The position numbers and the translations under genes were made by a program. Below are positions 16,786 through 26,290 of a stretch of DNA of 64,000 nt, piece after piece (the first letter of the stretch is position 1; every line of letters begins with the position of its first letter). The DNA lies in contig NZ_QZWZ01000011.1 in the NCBI RefSeq assembly GCF_003601975.1, positions 1 to 64,000 on the forward strand, read 5' to 3'. The notes beneath the pieces were generated by a model that saw nothing but the letters and a program-made list of their open reading frames with translations, searched no databases and was not told the DNA's origin. This DNA is from Mesorhizobium waimense. Its GTDB lineage: Bacteria > Pseudomonadota > Alphaproteobacteria > Rhizobiales > Rhizobiaceae.

Positions 16786-16819
16786 GGCTCGGCCAATAGG
16801 GGAAGCTTGCGATCCTTCG

Positions 16820-16874
16820 CGCCCCCCTCTGTCCTGCCGGACATCTCCCCCACGAGGGGGGAGATTGGCAGGTT
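16820..16874. repeat. Dispersed palindromic repeat (CTCTGTCCTGCCGG / ATCTCCCCC type)
   Basis: Contains CTCTGTCCTGCCGGACATC followed by a hairpin, ATCTCCCCC / GGGGGGAGAT around ACGA. This sequence family occurs in many intergenic regions of Mesorhizobium and relatives. A partial inverted relative (GGCAGGACAGAG) is found near 39033-39045. Confidence 0.6.
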
Positions 16875-16915
16875 CGTTCTTGCCGAGAGCGCGGCGTCAG
16901 CGAATGTTTGACCCA

Positions 16916-17926
16916 TCAATCGCCCTCGTCCTCATAGCCGACCAAATGCAGCGGCCGGGCCGCGATGCCCTCCAGCTCGCACCAGCGCACCAACGCCTCC
17001 TCGCGGCCATGCGTCACCCAGATTTCCGCCGCACCCGTCTCCTTGATGGTGGCAGTCAACTCGTCCCAGTCGGCATGGTCGGAGATGATCAGCGGCAGCT
17101 CGACGCCGCCTTGCTTGGCGCGCTGGCGGATGCGCATCCAGCCTGAGGCGAAGCAGGAGATCGGATCGGGAAAGCGCCGCGCCCAGCGGTCGGCGAAGGC
17201 CGAGGGCGGGCCGACGACGATGGCGCCGGCGAAATCCTCCTTGCCGCCGCTGTCGACCGTGGCCGGATCGAGCTGCCCGAGGTCGATGCCCTGGCTCTGG
17301 TAGTATTCGCTGAGCTTGGCCAGCGCGCCGTGGATATAGATCGGCTTTTCGTAGCCGGCGTCGCGCAGCAGCCGCATGACGCGCTGCGCCTTGCCGAGCG
17401 CATAGGCGCCGACCAGATGCGAGCGTTCGGGAAACTGCGCCGCCGATTTGAGCAGCCGGGCGATCTCGTCGGTATCCGGCGGGTGGCGAAACACCGGCAG
17501 GCCGAATGTCGCCTCGGTGATGAACACGTCGCAGCGGACCGGTTCGAACGCCGCGCAGGTGGCGTCCTTCTGGCGCTTGTAGTCGCCGGAGGCAACGACG
17601 CGCATTCCGAGATGCTCGACCGCGATCTGCGCCGAACCCAGAACATGGCCGGACGGATGAAAGGTGATCGAGACGCCGTTGAGCGCCATCGTCTCGCCAA
17701 GCGTTGCCGCCTGCACGGTCTCGGCAAAGCCCTCGCCGTAGCGCAGCTCCATGATGTCGAGCGTCTGCCTTGTGGCGAGCACGGAGCGATGGCCAGAGCG
17801 GGCATGGTCGGAATGGCCATGCGTGATCAGCGCACGGTTGACCGGCCGCACCGGGTCGATGAAGAAATCGCCGGGCGGGCAGTAAAGGCCTTCTGGCCGG
17901 GGATGGAGCAGGTCACTGGCGCGCAT
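16916..17926 (-). CDS. Ligase-associated DNA exonuclease (metallo-beta-lactamase fold)
   Basis: 336 residues from ATG 17926 (MRASDLLHPRPEGLYCPPGD); the frame stays open beyond but only as a shadow of the methyltransferase gene. The metal site is HGHSDH at residues 36-41, followed by HPSGHVLGSAQI and a beta-CASP-type region. The family (ligase-associated exonuclease, related to SNM1/Artemis and CPSF-like nucleases) occurs with ATP-dependent ligases in bacterial repair clusters. It should act in the cytoplasm, processing DNA ends before ligation. It is divergent from the TPR-methyltransferase gene, with 107 bases between. Confidence 0.88.
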   Translation of the reverse strand: MRASDLLHPRPEGLYCPPGDFFIDPVRPVNRALITHGHSDHARSGHRSVLATRQTLDIMELRYGEGFAETVQAATLGETMALNGVSITFHPSGHVLGSAQIAVEHLGMRVVASGDYKRQKDATCAAFEPVRCDVFITEATFGLPVFRHPPDTDEIARLLKSAAQFPERSHLVGAYALGKAQRVMRLLRDAGYEKPIYIHGALAKLSEYYQSQGIDLGQLDPATVDSGGKEDFAGAIVVGPPSAFADRWARRFPDPISCFASGWMRIRQRAKQGGVELPLIISDHADWDELTATIKETGAAEIWVTHGREEALVRWCELEGIAARPLHLVGYEDEGD

Positions 17927-18033
17927 CCCGCCAAGATAGGGACTAATTCCGGCACGGGAAGCCTGTTGCAAGAGACTGCTGACTCGTCCTACAGCCATCC
18001 GCCGGTTGCTTCCACCGGCAGGATCCTTTCGCC

Positions 18034-18951
18034 ATGAAACCGTTCCAGGCCTCGTCCGGCGACTTGACCGCCGACCGTCGCGCAGACTTCGCCGAGATGC
18101 TTTACGCCTCCGGCGAGCCGGCAGCCGCGGCCGAACTGTTGCTTGGCGCGCTGGAACTGGCGCCGCAATGGTCGGCCGGGTGGTTCCGCCTCGGCGAGAT
18201 GCAGGAGACGGCGACCGCCCTCGACGACGCGGCGCGCGCCTGGACCATGGCGCTGACGCTGGAGCCGGCGGATCGGCTGGGCGCCGCACTGAAGCTGCAG
18301 CTGATCGGCAAGGCGCCGGCCGCCACCGCACCGCCCAGCGCCTTCGTCGAGATGCTGTTCGACCACTATGCCGAGAGCTTCGAGGATTCGCTGGTCGACA
18401 AGCTCGGCTACCGGCTGCCTGACTTTCTCGACCAGGCCATCCGGAGCGCAAGGCCGGGGCGTTTCCGGCTGGTCCTCGATCTCGGTTGCGGCACCGGCCT
18501 GATGGGGCAGAGGCTGCGGGCGATCGCCGACCGTCTGGAGGGTTACGACATCTCCGCCGCAATGCTGAAGCAGGCACGCGCCAAGGGCGTCTACGACCTG
18601 CTGGCCAAGGCGGATTTGCAGGATTTTGTCCATACCGGCCCGAAAGCCGATCTGGTGGTGGCGGCCGACGTGTTCATCTATGTCGGCGCGCTCGAGCGCG
18701 TGGTGCGTTCGATCGCCGGCCTGCTTGCCGGTGACGGGCTGTTTGCCTTCTCCGTCGAGACGCTGATGGACGAAGGCGGTTTCGCGCTGCAGCCGTCACG
18801 CCGCTACGCGCATTCGCGCGCCTATGTCAGCCACATTCTGGCCGCCAACGGCTTTTCGGTCCTGTCGATGGACCCGACCGTGATCCGGCTGGATCGCAGC
18901 CAGCCTGTCGAAGGGCTCGCCGTGGTGGCGGCGCTGCCGGCCAACACCTGA
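18034..18951 (+). CDS. TPR-containing class I SAM-dependent methyltransferase
   Basis: 305 residues. Residues ~10-95 form helical TPR-like repeats (EMLYASGEPAAAAELLLGAL). The methyltransferase domain follows, with the SAM-binding motif I LVLDLGCGTGLMGQRL at about residue 148 and the acidic motif II in LEGYDISAAMLKQA. ADLVVAADVFIYVGAL is motif IV. The substrate is unknown; related proteins are annotated as putative methyltransferases only. No signal peptide, so cytoplasmic. It is transcribed divergently from the exonuclease gene and followed by a dispersed repeat. Confidence 0.85.
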   Translation: MKPFQASSGDLTADRRADFAEMLYASGEPAAAAELLLGALELAPQWSAGWFRLGEMQETATALDDAARAWTMALTLEPADRLGAALKLQLIGKAPAATAPPSAFVEMLFDHYAESFEDSLVDKLGYRLPDFLDQAIRSARPGRFRLVLDLGCGTGLMGQRLRAIADRLEGYDISAAMLKQARAKGVYDLLAKADLQDFVHTGPKADLVVAADVFIYVGALERVVRSIAGLLAGDGLFAFSVETLMDEGGFALQPSRRYAHSRAYVSHILAANGFSVLSMDPTVIRLDRSQPVEGLAVVAALPANT

Positions 18952-19015
18952 CGTCTTTTCCTGTTTGAAAATGTGATTATGTTTTTTCGGTCCGCGCCTG
19001 CATCACTCGTGCCGG

Positions 19016-19132
19016 CTAGAGCAATTCCAGGAAAAGCGCGTAGCGGTTTTCCGTCCGGAATTGCGTCAAAATATGCGTGAAAATAGAAGGATAGAGCGGT
19101 TCTGCGTTTCCGTGAAACGGTGAACCGCTCTG
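19016..19132. repeat. Rhizobial dispersed palindromic repeat (~117 bp)
   Basis: Two nested inverted repeats: GCAATTCC (19021-19028) with GGAATTGC (19057-19064), then AGAGCGGTTC with GAACCGCTCT around a small CGTTTC/GAAACG hairpin at 19093-19131. This composite is a well-known high-copy intergenic element in Mesorhizobium and related genomes. Only this copy is present in the window. Confidence 0.75.
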
Positions 19133-19185
19133 GCGAAACGGCCTGATTTGTGGGCGAAGGCCATACTCGATACGGAGCAGATCCC

Positions 19186-19560
19186 ATGCGCTGGAACTTG
19201 GTGGTTTTGGCATCTTGCCTGGCTATGGCCGGTTGCGTCGGCGGCAATTCGATGGCGGAACGCCAGGACGAAAATGTCCAGTCCGCGCTGCAATATGACA
19301 ACGTGCCTTGCGATCAGTTGCTGGCGCAACGCAACGGGCTTGCGCAGCAACACAACCTTCCGACGACTGCAAAGCCGACCTTCTCCAATCCGGCGATGGG
19401 CTTCGGCCCGTTCACGCCCGACATGCGCTCCAAGGCCAAGCGCGATAGCGACCAGGCCAGCGGCAAGATCGACGCCATGAACCGGTCGATCGAGCGCCGC
19501 GACTGCGGCAAGCCGAAGAAGAAGGAAACCTTCGCCTTGCCTGGCGCCAAGACCGGTTGA
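19186..19560 (+). CDS. Small lipoprotein of unknown function
   Basis: 124 residues from ATG 19186 (MRWNLVVLASCLAMAGC), with a lipobox (LAMAGC) that predicts lipidation at about Cys17. The frame opens at 19150, but the upstream residues do not fit a signal peptide. The mature part is polar and has Cys in NVPCDQLLAQRNGLAQQHN and ERRDCGKPKKK, perhaps a disulfide. No family is recognised. Convergent with the dehydrogenase gene. Confidence 0.75.
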   Translation: MRWNLVVLASCLAMAGCVGGNSMAERQDENVQSALQYDNVPCDQLLAQRNGLAQQHNLPTTAKPTFSNPAMGFGPFTPDMRSKAKRDSDQASGKIDAMNRSIERRDCGKPKKKETFALPGAKTG

Positions 19561-19570
19561 AGGCGAAGCC

Positions 19571-20512
19571 TCAGTAACCCGCCTTGCGATCCACCAGGTT
19601 CTCGAGCTTTTCGCCGCGCTCGTAAGCCGCCATCTGCCGCAGCATGATCGGCACCAGGTGAACGGGGTCGGACGTCGCCGCCGCATGCGGCGTCACGAAC
19701 ACTTTCGAATGCGCCCATAGCGGGCTGGTCTTGGGCAGCGGCTCGACCTCGAACACGTCGAGGCTGGCTTCCTTCAGCGTGCCGTCCTCCAGCGCGCGCA
19801 AGATGTCGGCGTCCTTCTGCAGCCGTCCGCGCCCGGCATTGATCAACACCGCGCCGCCGAGGCCGTTGCGCTTCCTGAGCTCCTTCAGGAGATTGTAGTT
19901 GACGATGCCCTGTGTCTGGGCGGTCAGCGGCAAAAGCACCACCAGCATGTCCGTGGCGTTCAGGAACGGGATCAGCCCGGCATCTCCCGAATAGGTGGAA
20001 ACGCCCTTCATAGCGTGCTCGCTGCGCGACCAGCCATTGACGGCAAAGCCGAGCGACAGCAGCACCGACGCCGCCGCGCGGCCGAGATTGCCGAGCCCCA
20101 TGATGCCGACGGAAATGTCGCCGGCCGGCCGCTGCGGCGGCTCATGCCAGGTCTTCTTCTGCTGCTGCGCGCGGTAGAGCATGCCCTGGCGGTGATGGTC
20201 GAGCACCCGCCAGACAACGTACTCGGTCATGTATTGGGTCAGGTTGTCGGCGACGACCTTGACGATCGGCACGTCGGGCAGACCTGGATCGGCGAAGATG
20301 TGGTCGACACCGGCGCCGATCGAGAAGATGGCGCGCAGATTGGGCAGTTTCGACAGAAGGTTCGGCTTCTGCTTCCATACCACGGCATAAGTGATCGAGG
20401 GATCACTGGCCCCGTCCGGCTCGAGCACCACCTCGCGCTCGGCCGACAAAAGCTCGCGCCAGCGCTGCGGATGAAAGCCGGTGACGGCAAGCAGGATACG
20501 GCCTTTTTCCAT
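19571..20512 (-). CDS. D-2-hydroxyacid dehydrogenase, GhrA-like glyoxylate/hydroxypyruvate reductase
   Basis: 313 residues. The Rossmann motif is GIMGLGNLGRAAASVLLSLG (about residue 145). The catalytic Arg lies in LINAGRGRLQKDADILRALE, Glu in FEVEPLP, and the acid/base His in VFVTPHAAATS. Length and motifs match the GhrA subgroup, which reduces glyoxylate and hydroxypyruvate with NADPH. Cytoplasmic. It lies 20 bases downstream of the Yej transporter genes on the same strand and could be the last gene of that unit. Confidence 0.85.
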   Translation of the reverse strand: MEKGRILLAVTGFHPQRWRELLSAEREVVLEPDGASDPSITYAVVWKQKPNLLSKLPNLRAIFSIGAGVDHIFADPGLPDVPIVKVVADNLTQYMTEYVVWRVLDHHRQGMLYRAQQQKKTWHEPPQRPAGDISVGIMGLGNLGRAAASVLLSLGFAVNGWSRSEHAMKGVSTYSGDAGLIPFLNATDMLVVLLPLTAQTQGIVNYNLLKELRKRNGLGGAVLINAGRGRLQKDADILRALEDGTLKEASLDVFEVEPLPKTSPLWAHSKVFVTPHAAATSDPVHLVPIMLRQMAAYERGEKLENLVDRKAGY

Positions 20513-20532
20513 TCGCGGATCTATCTTCCCTG

Positions 20533-22161
20533 TTACTCGCTGACGATGCCGGCCGGCGCTGTCTCGATCTTGAACGCGGCCGATATCAGCGCCCGAGTAT
20601 AGTCGGTTTGCGGGTTTCCAAAAATCTGTTCGGAAGGCCCGGCTTCGACGATTTGGCCATTGCGCATGACGATGACGTCGTTGGCAAGCGCGCGGATGAC
20701 TTTCAGATCGTGGCTGATGAACAGATAGGCAAGATCATGCTTGGCCTGCAGGCTGCGCAGGAGGTCGACGACCTGCGCCTGAACGCTCATGTCGAGCGCC
20801 GAGGTCGGTTCGTCCAGCATGACGAAGCGCGGGTTGAGCACCATGGCGCGCGCGATGGCGACGCGCTGGCGCTGGCCGCCTGAAAACTCGTGCGGGTAGC
20901 GGTTGCGGGTGGCCGGATCGAGGCCGACCTCCTTCAGCACATCGATGACGCGTTCGTCACGCTGGTCCGGCGACAGTTTCGGCTCGTGGATCTTCAAGCC
21001 TTCCTCGATGATCTCCGACACCGACATGCGCGGGCTGAGCGAGCCGAACGGATCCTGGAAAACGATCTGCAGCTCGCGCCTGAGCGGCCGCATGGCATTG
21101 AAGGACAATTGGTTGATGTCGCGGCCGTTGAACTGGATGGTTCCGGTCGACGAGATCATCCTGGCCAGCGCCAGGCCGAGCGTCGTCTTGCCCGAGCCGG
21201 ATTCGCCGACGACGCCGAGCGTCTGGCCGGCGCGCACGGTGACGTCGATGCCGTCGACCGCCTTCACATTGTCGACGGTGCGGCGGAAGAAGCCCTTCTT
21301 GATCGGAAACCAGACTTTTATGTCGCTGCCCGTCATCACCGGCTTGGCGGCCGCGTTGGCGGCGGGCGGCTTGCCCTTCGGCTCGGCCGCCAGCAGATGC
21401 CTGGTATAGGCATGCTGCGGGTTGGCGAAGATCTCTTTGGTCGGCCCGGTCTCAACGATCTTGCCCTTGGTCATGACGCAGACCCGGTCGGCGATCTTCC
21501 TGACGATACCGAGATCGTGGGTGATGAACAGCATCGACATGCCCTTGCGACTCTTCAGCCCCGCCAGCAGTTCGAGAATCTGCGCCTGCACGGTGACGTC
21601 GAGCGCCGTCGTCGGCTCGTCGGCTATCAAAAGCTCGGGCTCGTTGGCCAAAGCCATGGCGATCATGACGCGCTGGCGCTGGCCGCCGGACAACTGATGC
21701 GGATAGGCGTCGAGCCGCTTCTGCGGCTCGCGGATGCCGACCTCGTTGAGCAGTTCCAGCGTGCGGGCGCGGGCCTGCCGGTCGCCGAGGCCCTGGTGCA
21801 GTTTCAGTACTTCGACGATCTGTTGCTCGATCGTGTGCAGCGGATTGAGCGAGGTCATCGGCTCCTGGAAGATCATGGTGATCTTGTTGCCGCGCACCTG
21901 GCGAAGCTGCTTCTCGCTCATGGCAAGCAGGTCGGCACCATGGAACAGGATCCTTCCCGACGGATGGCTGGCGCTCGGATAGGGCAGCAGCTTCAGCACC
22001 GACAGCGCCGAGACCGACTTGCCGGAACCGGACTCGCCGACCAGCGCCACCGTCTCGCCCTTGGCGATGTCGAAGGAGATGTGGTCGACGGCCATCGACT
22101 GGCTGCCGCCTTGCGCGAAGGCGACGCTGAGGTCGCGGACGGAAAGCAGGGCGTCGCTCAT
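20533..22161 (-). CDS. yejF: Peptide ABC transporter, fused dual ATP-binding protein (YejF-like)
   Basis: 542 residues with two complete ABC domains in tandem. The first has Walker A GESGSGKS, signature LSGGQRQR and Walker [10 protein letters not shown]; the second has [17 protein letters not shown] and VMLDEPTS. The fused form is typical of YejF, whereas Dpp/Opp systems have two separate proteins. It energises import of oligopeptides; in E. coli YejABEF imports microcin C-type peptides. The ATG overlaps the stop of the upstream permease by 4 bases. Confidence 0.9.
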   Translation of the reverse strand: MSDALLSVRDLSVAFAQGGSQSMAVDHISFDIAKGETVALVGESGSGKSVSALSVLKLLPYPSASHPSGRILFHGADLLAMSEKQLRQVRGNKITMIFQEPMTSLNPLHTIEQQIVEVLKLHQGLGDRQARARTLELLNEVGIREPQKRLDAYPHQLSGGQRQRVMIAMALANEPELLIADEPTTALDVTVQAQILELLAGLKSRKGMSMLFITHDLGIVRKIADRVCVMTKGKIVETGPTKEIFANPQHAYTRHLLAAEPKGKPPAANAAAKPVMTGSDIKVWFPIKKGFFRRTVDNVKAVDGIDVTVRAGQTLGVVGESGSGKTTLGLALARMISSTGTIQFNGRDINQLSFNAMRPLRRELQIVFQDPFGSLSPRMSVSEIIEEGLKIHEPKLSPDQRDERVIDVLKEVGLDPATRNRYPHEFSGGQRQRVAIARAMVLNPRFVMLDEPTSALDMSVQAQVVDLLRSLQAKHDLAYLFISHDLKVIRALANDVIVMRNGQIVEAGPSEQIFGNPQTDYTRALISAAFKIETAPAGIVSE

Positions 22162-23297
22162 TTGAACGTCTTGCGCGGGTCGAAAGCGTCGCGCGTCGCC
22201 TCACCGACGAAGACCAGCAGCGACAGCATCAGCGAAATGACGACGAAGCCGGAAATGCCGAGCCACGGTGCGTTGAGGTTGCGCTGCGCCTGCTTCAGCA
22301 ATTCACCGAGCGAGGCGGAGCCGGGCGGCAGGCCGAAGCCGAGATAGTCGAGCGAGGTCAGGGTCGAGATCGAACCGCTGAGCAGGAACGGCAGGAAGGT
22401 CAGCGTCGCCACCATGGCGTTGGGCAAGAGGTGGCGGAACATGATGGTGAGGTTGCGCACGCCGAGCGCGCGCGCCGCGTTGACATATTCGAAGTTGCGG
22501 GCGCGCAGGAACTCGGCCCTGACCACGCCGACCAGCGCCACCCAGGAGAACAAGAGCATCAGTCCGAGCAGGATGAAGAAGCCGGGCGGCAGGATGGCGG
22601 CGACGATGAGCAGCAGATAGAGGACCGGGATCGCCGACCAGATTTCGATGAAGCGCTGGAACAGAAGGTCGGTCCAGCCGCCGAAATAGCCTTGCACCGC
22701 GCCGGCTGCGACGCCGATCAGCGCCGAACCGAAGGTCAGGATCAGGCCGAACAGCACCGAGACCCTGAAACCGTAGATCACGCGCGCCAGCACGTCGCGC
22801 GCCTGATCGTCGGTGCCCAGCCAGTTCCAGTTGCCGACGATGCAATTGGGGTCGGCGGCTCCTTGCGGGTACTGGCTGCAACGCGTCTTGACGTCATATT
22901 GCCAGGAAGGCTTGGCGGGTGCCGCCTCCGGGATGGCGTTGTTGACGGTCTGGTAGGAGTAGCGCACCGGCGGCCAGATCATCCAGCCATTGGCGTTGAT
23001 CTCGTCCTGGATGACCGGATCGCGATAATCGGTGACCGCATAGAAGCCGCCGAACTTTTCTTCCGGATAGGCGACCAGAACCGGAAACAGGATCTCGCCC
23101 TTGTAGGAAGCGATGATCGGTCTGTCGTTGGCGATCAATTCGGAAAACAGCGACAGCACGAACAGGAACAGGAAAATCCACAGCGACCAGTAGCCCCGCC
23201 GGTTGGCCCTGAAATTCTGCAGGCGCCGCTTGTTGAGCGGCGATAACCAGGGCCGGGCAATCCGTTCCGGCGCCGTGCCGGCAGCGGCCTCTGCCAT
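22158..23297 (-). CDS. yejE: Peptide ABC transporter permease (YejE-like)
   Basis: 379 residues. An N-terminal membrane segment (WSLWIFLFLFVLSLFSELIA) is followed by a large periplasmic loop, then five membrane segments and the permease EAA-type loop (NAARALGVRNLTIMFRHLLP). The long N-terminal loop is characteristic of YejE. It pairs with YejB to form the channel in the inner membrane. Coding overlaps exist on both sides (4 bases with yejF, 1 base with yejB). Confidence 0.9.
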   Translation of the reverse strand: MAEAAAGTAPERIARPWLSPLNKRRLQNFRANRRGYWSLWIFLFLFVLSLFSELIANDRPIIASYKGEILFPVLVAYPEEKFGGFYAVTDYRDPVIQDEINANGWMIWPPVRYSYQTVNNAIPEAAPAKPSWQYDVKTRCSQYPQGAADPNCIVGNWNWLGTDDQARDVLARVIYGFRVSVLFGLILTFGSALIGVAAGAVQGYFGGWTDLLFQRFIEIWSAIPVLYLLLIVAAILPPGFFILLGLMLLFSWVALVGVVRAEFLRARNFEYVNAARALGVRNLTIMFRHLLPNAMVATLTFLPFLLSGSISTLTSLDYLGFGLPPGSASLGELLKQAQRNLNAPWLGISGFVVISLMLSLLVFVGEATRDAFDPRKTFK

Positions 23298-24391
23298 CAG
23301 ACGTCTCTCCGCTCGAAATCGATGCGCGGATCGACCCAGGTGTAGATCAGGTCCGACAACAGGCCGACGAACAGGCCAAGCAGCGAGAAGATGTAGAGGT
23401 TGGCGAACACCACAGGATAGTCACGCTCGACCACCGACCTGAAACCGAGCAGGCCGAGGCCGTCGAGGGAGAAGATGTTCTCGATCAGCAGCGAGCCGGT
23501 GAAGAAGGCCGAGATGAAGGCGCCCGGGAAACCGGCGATGACGATCAGCATGGCGTTGCGGAAGACATGGCCGTAGAGCACTTTCCGCTCCGACAACCCT
23601 TTGGCCCGCGCCGTCACCACATACTGCTTGCGGATCTCCTCGAGGAAGGAGTTCTTGGTCAAAAGCGTCGTCGTCGCGAAGGCCGACAGCACCAGCGCCG
23701 TCAGAGGCAAGGTCATGTGCCAGAAATAGTCGACGATCTTGCCTGACCAGGACAGCTGATCCCAATTGTCGGAGGTGAGGCCGCGCAAGGGAAACCAGTC
23801 CCAGAAGGATCCGCCGGCAAACAGCACCATCAGCATGATGCCGAACAGGAAGCCGGGAATGGCATAGCCGACGATCACCACCCCGCTGGTCCAGACGTCA
23901 AAAGTCGAGCCGTCCTTGACTGCCTTGCGGATGCCGAGCGGGATCGAGATCAGATAGGACAAAAGCGTGATCCATAGCCCGATCGAGATCGACACCGGCA
24001 TCTTTTCCAGGATCAGGTCGAGCACCGAGATGTCGCGGAAATAGCTGTCGCCGAAATCGAAGCGGGCATAGTTCCACAGCATCATGCCGAAACGTTCGAG
24101 CGGCGGCTTGTCGAAGCCGAACTGCTTTTCCAGCTTCTTGATGAATTCGGGGTCGAGCCCCTGCGCGCCTCGGTACTTCGAGCTGACGTCGCTGGCCACA
24201 TCGACATTGCTGCCGCCGGCATCGCCACCGCCACCGCCGAGCCGGTCGCTGCCACCCTGATTGGTCAGCCTGGCGATGACCTGTTCGACCGGCCCGCCGG
24301 GCGCGAACTGGATGACGGCGAAGGATATCGCCATGATGCCGAACAGCGTCGGGATCATCAGAAGGATGCGGCGTAGAATATAGGCGCCCAT
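23297..24391 (-). CDS. yejB: Peptide ABC transporter permease (YejB-like)
   Basis: 364 residues, DppB/OppB family. The N-terminal segment is [20 protein letters not shown], and the EAA loop reads [21 protein letters not shown] Gly/Asp-rich insertion ([15 protein letters not shown]) follows the first helix; insertions here are seen in YejB proteins. The protein forms the membrane channel with YejE. Its start lies 30 bases after the stop of the upstream binding-protein gene. Confidence 0.9.
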   Translation of the reverse strand: MGAYILRRILLMIPTLFGIMAISFAVIQFAPGGPVEQVIARLTNQGGSDRLGGGGGDAGGSNVDVASDVSSKYRGAQGLDPEFIKKLEKQFGFDKPPLERFGMMLWNYARFDFGDSYFRDISVLDLILEKMPVSISIGLWITLLSYLISIPLGIRKAVKDGSTFDVWTSGVVIVGYAIPGFLFGIMLMVLFAGGSFWDWFPLRGLTSDNWDQLSWSGKIVDYFWHMTLPLTALVLSAFATTTLLTKNSFLEEIRKQYVVTARAKGLSERKVLYGHVFRNAMLIVIAGFPGAFISAFFTGSLLIENIFSLDGLGLLGFRSVVERDYPVVFANLYIFSLLGLFVGLLSDLIYTWVDPRIDFERRDV

Positions 24392-24421
24392 CAGGCTGCC
24401 GGCCCTGCGCGAACTGGAATG

Positions 24422-26290
24422 TCAGGCTTTGCCAATTTTTGCCGCCTTGCCCTTGTCGAACCACCACAGCGCTTCGACCGGAAAGCCGAAATCGGGTTTC
24501 TGCTCGGGAAAGCCGAACATGTCCCAATAGGCGCTTCGGTGATTCGCCAGGAACCAACTAGGAATCCAATCGCGCCGCGCACGCAAGGCCCGATCGAGCG
24601 CCCGCATTGCAACGGTCAGGCTTTCGCGGTCCTTGGCGGCGCCGACCGCGTCGATCAGCGCGTCGACGGCCGGGCTCGATATGCCGGGAAGGTTGCGCGA
24701 CCCGGACACTGTCGCCGTGCTGGAATGGAAGAAGATCTCGAGATCATCTCGGGTCGGTGTCGCCGAGAACGAGAAGGCGACCGAGATCAGGTCGAAATCG
24801 AAGGTCGACTGCCTGCGCTGGTATTGCGCTGGATCGACCAACCTTATCGTGGCGTCGATGCCGACTGCCCTCATATTGGCGATCCAGGGCGAATAGACCT
24901 TCACGAAGGTGTCGTCGTCGACGAGGAATTCAGCTGACAGCCGCCCGCCCTTGTCGTTGACGGCGAAATCGCCGGAACGTTTCCAGCCTGCCTCGGCGAG
25001 AAGTTTCGCAGCCTTCCCCAGCATCTTGCGGTCCCGCCCTGAACCGTCCGAGGCAGGCTGTGTCACCGCCTCGCCGAAGATCTCCGGCGGCAGCTTGTCA
25101 CGCAGCGGCTCCAGCAGAGCGAGTTCTTGAGGCGAAGGCATGCCTTCGGCGCGATAATCCGACTTCTCGAAGCAGGATTGCGAGCGCTCGTAGGAACCGT
25201 AGAAGAAGTTGCGCCGCGTCCATTCGAAGTCGAAGCAGAGCGCGATCGCCTGCCGCACACGTGGGTCTCGAAACTGCTCGCGCCGCTGGTTGACGGCGGT
25301 GGCCTGCATGGAAGGGACTGTTTCAGCGGGAAATTCGTGCTTGACCACCTTGCCGGCGGTGAAGGCCGGAAAGTCATAGGCCGTCGCCCACACCCGCGAA
25401 GTGAACTCCTCCCGGTAGAGGATCTCACCCTTCTTGAAGGCCTCGAAACCGGCGGTGCGGTCCTGGTAGAACTCGATGCGAATGCGCTCGAAATTGTTCT
25501 GGCCGCGATTGACCGGGAGATCCTTGCCCCAATAGTCGGCGACGCGCTCATATTCGATCCACGACCCCGCCGACCACCGCCCGACCTTGTAGGCACCGCA
25601 GCCGAGCGGCGGGTTCAGTTGCGAGGAATCGAAGGGATTAGCGCTGTAGAAGGCCTTCGACAGGATCGGGAATTCGGCGACGTTCAGGATGGTGCGGGAG
25701 GAGTGCTTGCCGGAAAAGCTCAGCCTGAGCGTGCGCGGATCGACAGCGACCGCATCCTCGAGATGCGTAAGCGACAATGACAGGTCGGGATGACCCTTGT
25801 CCTTGAACAGCTTGAAGGTAAAGGCCGCGTCCTCGGCGGTCAGTGGCGTGCCATCATGGAAGCGCGCTTCGGGCCTAAACGAGAATTCGAAGCTCTTGCG
25901 GTCGTCCGAGATGGTCACGCCGTCGGCAATCAGGCCGTAGACGGCATCCGGTTCGTCCAGCGCCCTTGCCATCAGCGAATCGAAGCACATTCCCATGCGC
26001 GGTGGCGCGTCACCCTTCGGCGTAAAGGAATTCAGCGTGTTGAAGGTCTCCGTGTTCTGGTTGTAGCCCCAGTTGGGGGGCGAGAAGTTGAAGATGCCGC
26101 CTTGCGGCGCGTCGATGTTGACATAGTCGAAATGGGCGAAATCCGGTTTGTATTTGAGATCGCCGAAGGCCGACAGTCCGTGCACCTTGACGCCGGTCGG
26201 AATGGCGGCGAAGGAACGGCCGGGCAGCAATGCTGCCGCGCTGGCCGCGGCGCCGAGCGCCAGGACGTCGCGGCGGGAAAGCGTCGACAT
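24422..26290 (-). CDS. Extracellular peptide-binding protein (YejA-like), Tat signal
   Basis: 622 residues of the SBP family 5. The N-terminus SRRDVLALGAAASAAALLPG has a twin-arginine pattern and suggests folded export. The mature part has the family signature GGIFNFSPPNWGYNQNTETF and LAEAGW. It delivers peptide to the YejBEF channel from the periplasm. The start overlaps the stop of a second, related binding protein by one base, giving two tandem SBPs for one transporter. Confidence 0.88.
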   Translation of the reverse strand: MSTLSRRDVLALGAAASAAALLPGRSFAAIPTGVKVHGLSAFGDLKYKPDFAHFDYVNIDAPQGGIFNFSPPNWGYNQNTETFNTLNSFTPKGDAPPRMGMCFDSLMARALDEPDAVYGLIADGVTISDDRKSFEFSFRPEARFHDGTPLTAEDAAFTFKLFKDKGHPDLSLSLTHLEDAVAVDPRTLRLSFSGKHSSRTILNVAEFPILSKAFYSANPFDSSQLNPPLGCGAYKVGRWSAGSWIEYERVADYWGKDLPVNRGQNNFERIRIEFYQDRTAGFEAFKKGEILYREEFTSRVWATAYDFPAFTAGKVVKHEFPAETVPSMQATAVNQRREQFRDPRVRQAIALCFDFEWTRRNFFYGSYERSQSCFEKSDYRAEGMPSPQELALLEPLRDKLPPEIFGEAVTQPASDGSGRDRKMLGKAAKLLAEAGWKRSGDFAVNDKGGRLSAEFLVDDDTFVKVYSPWIANMRAVGIDATIRLVDPAQYQRRQSTFDFDLISVAFSFSATPTRDDLEIFFHSSTATVSGSRNLPGISSPAVDALIDAVGAAKDRESLTVAMRALDRALRARRDWIPSWFLANHRSAYWDMFGFPEQKPDFGFPVEALWWFDKGKAAKIGKA

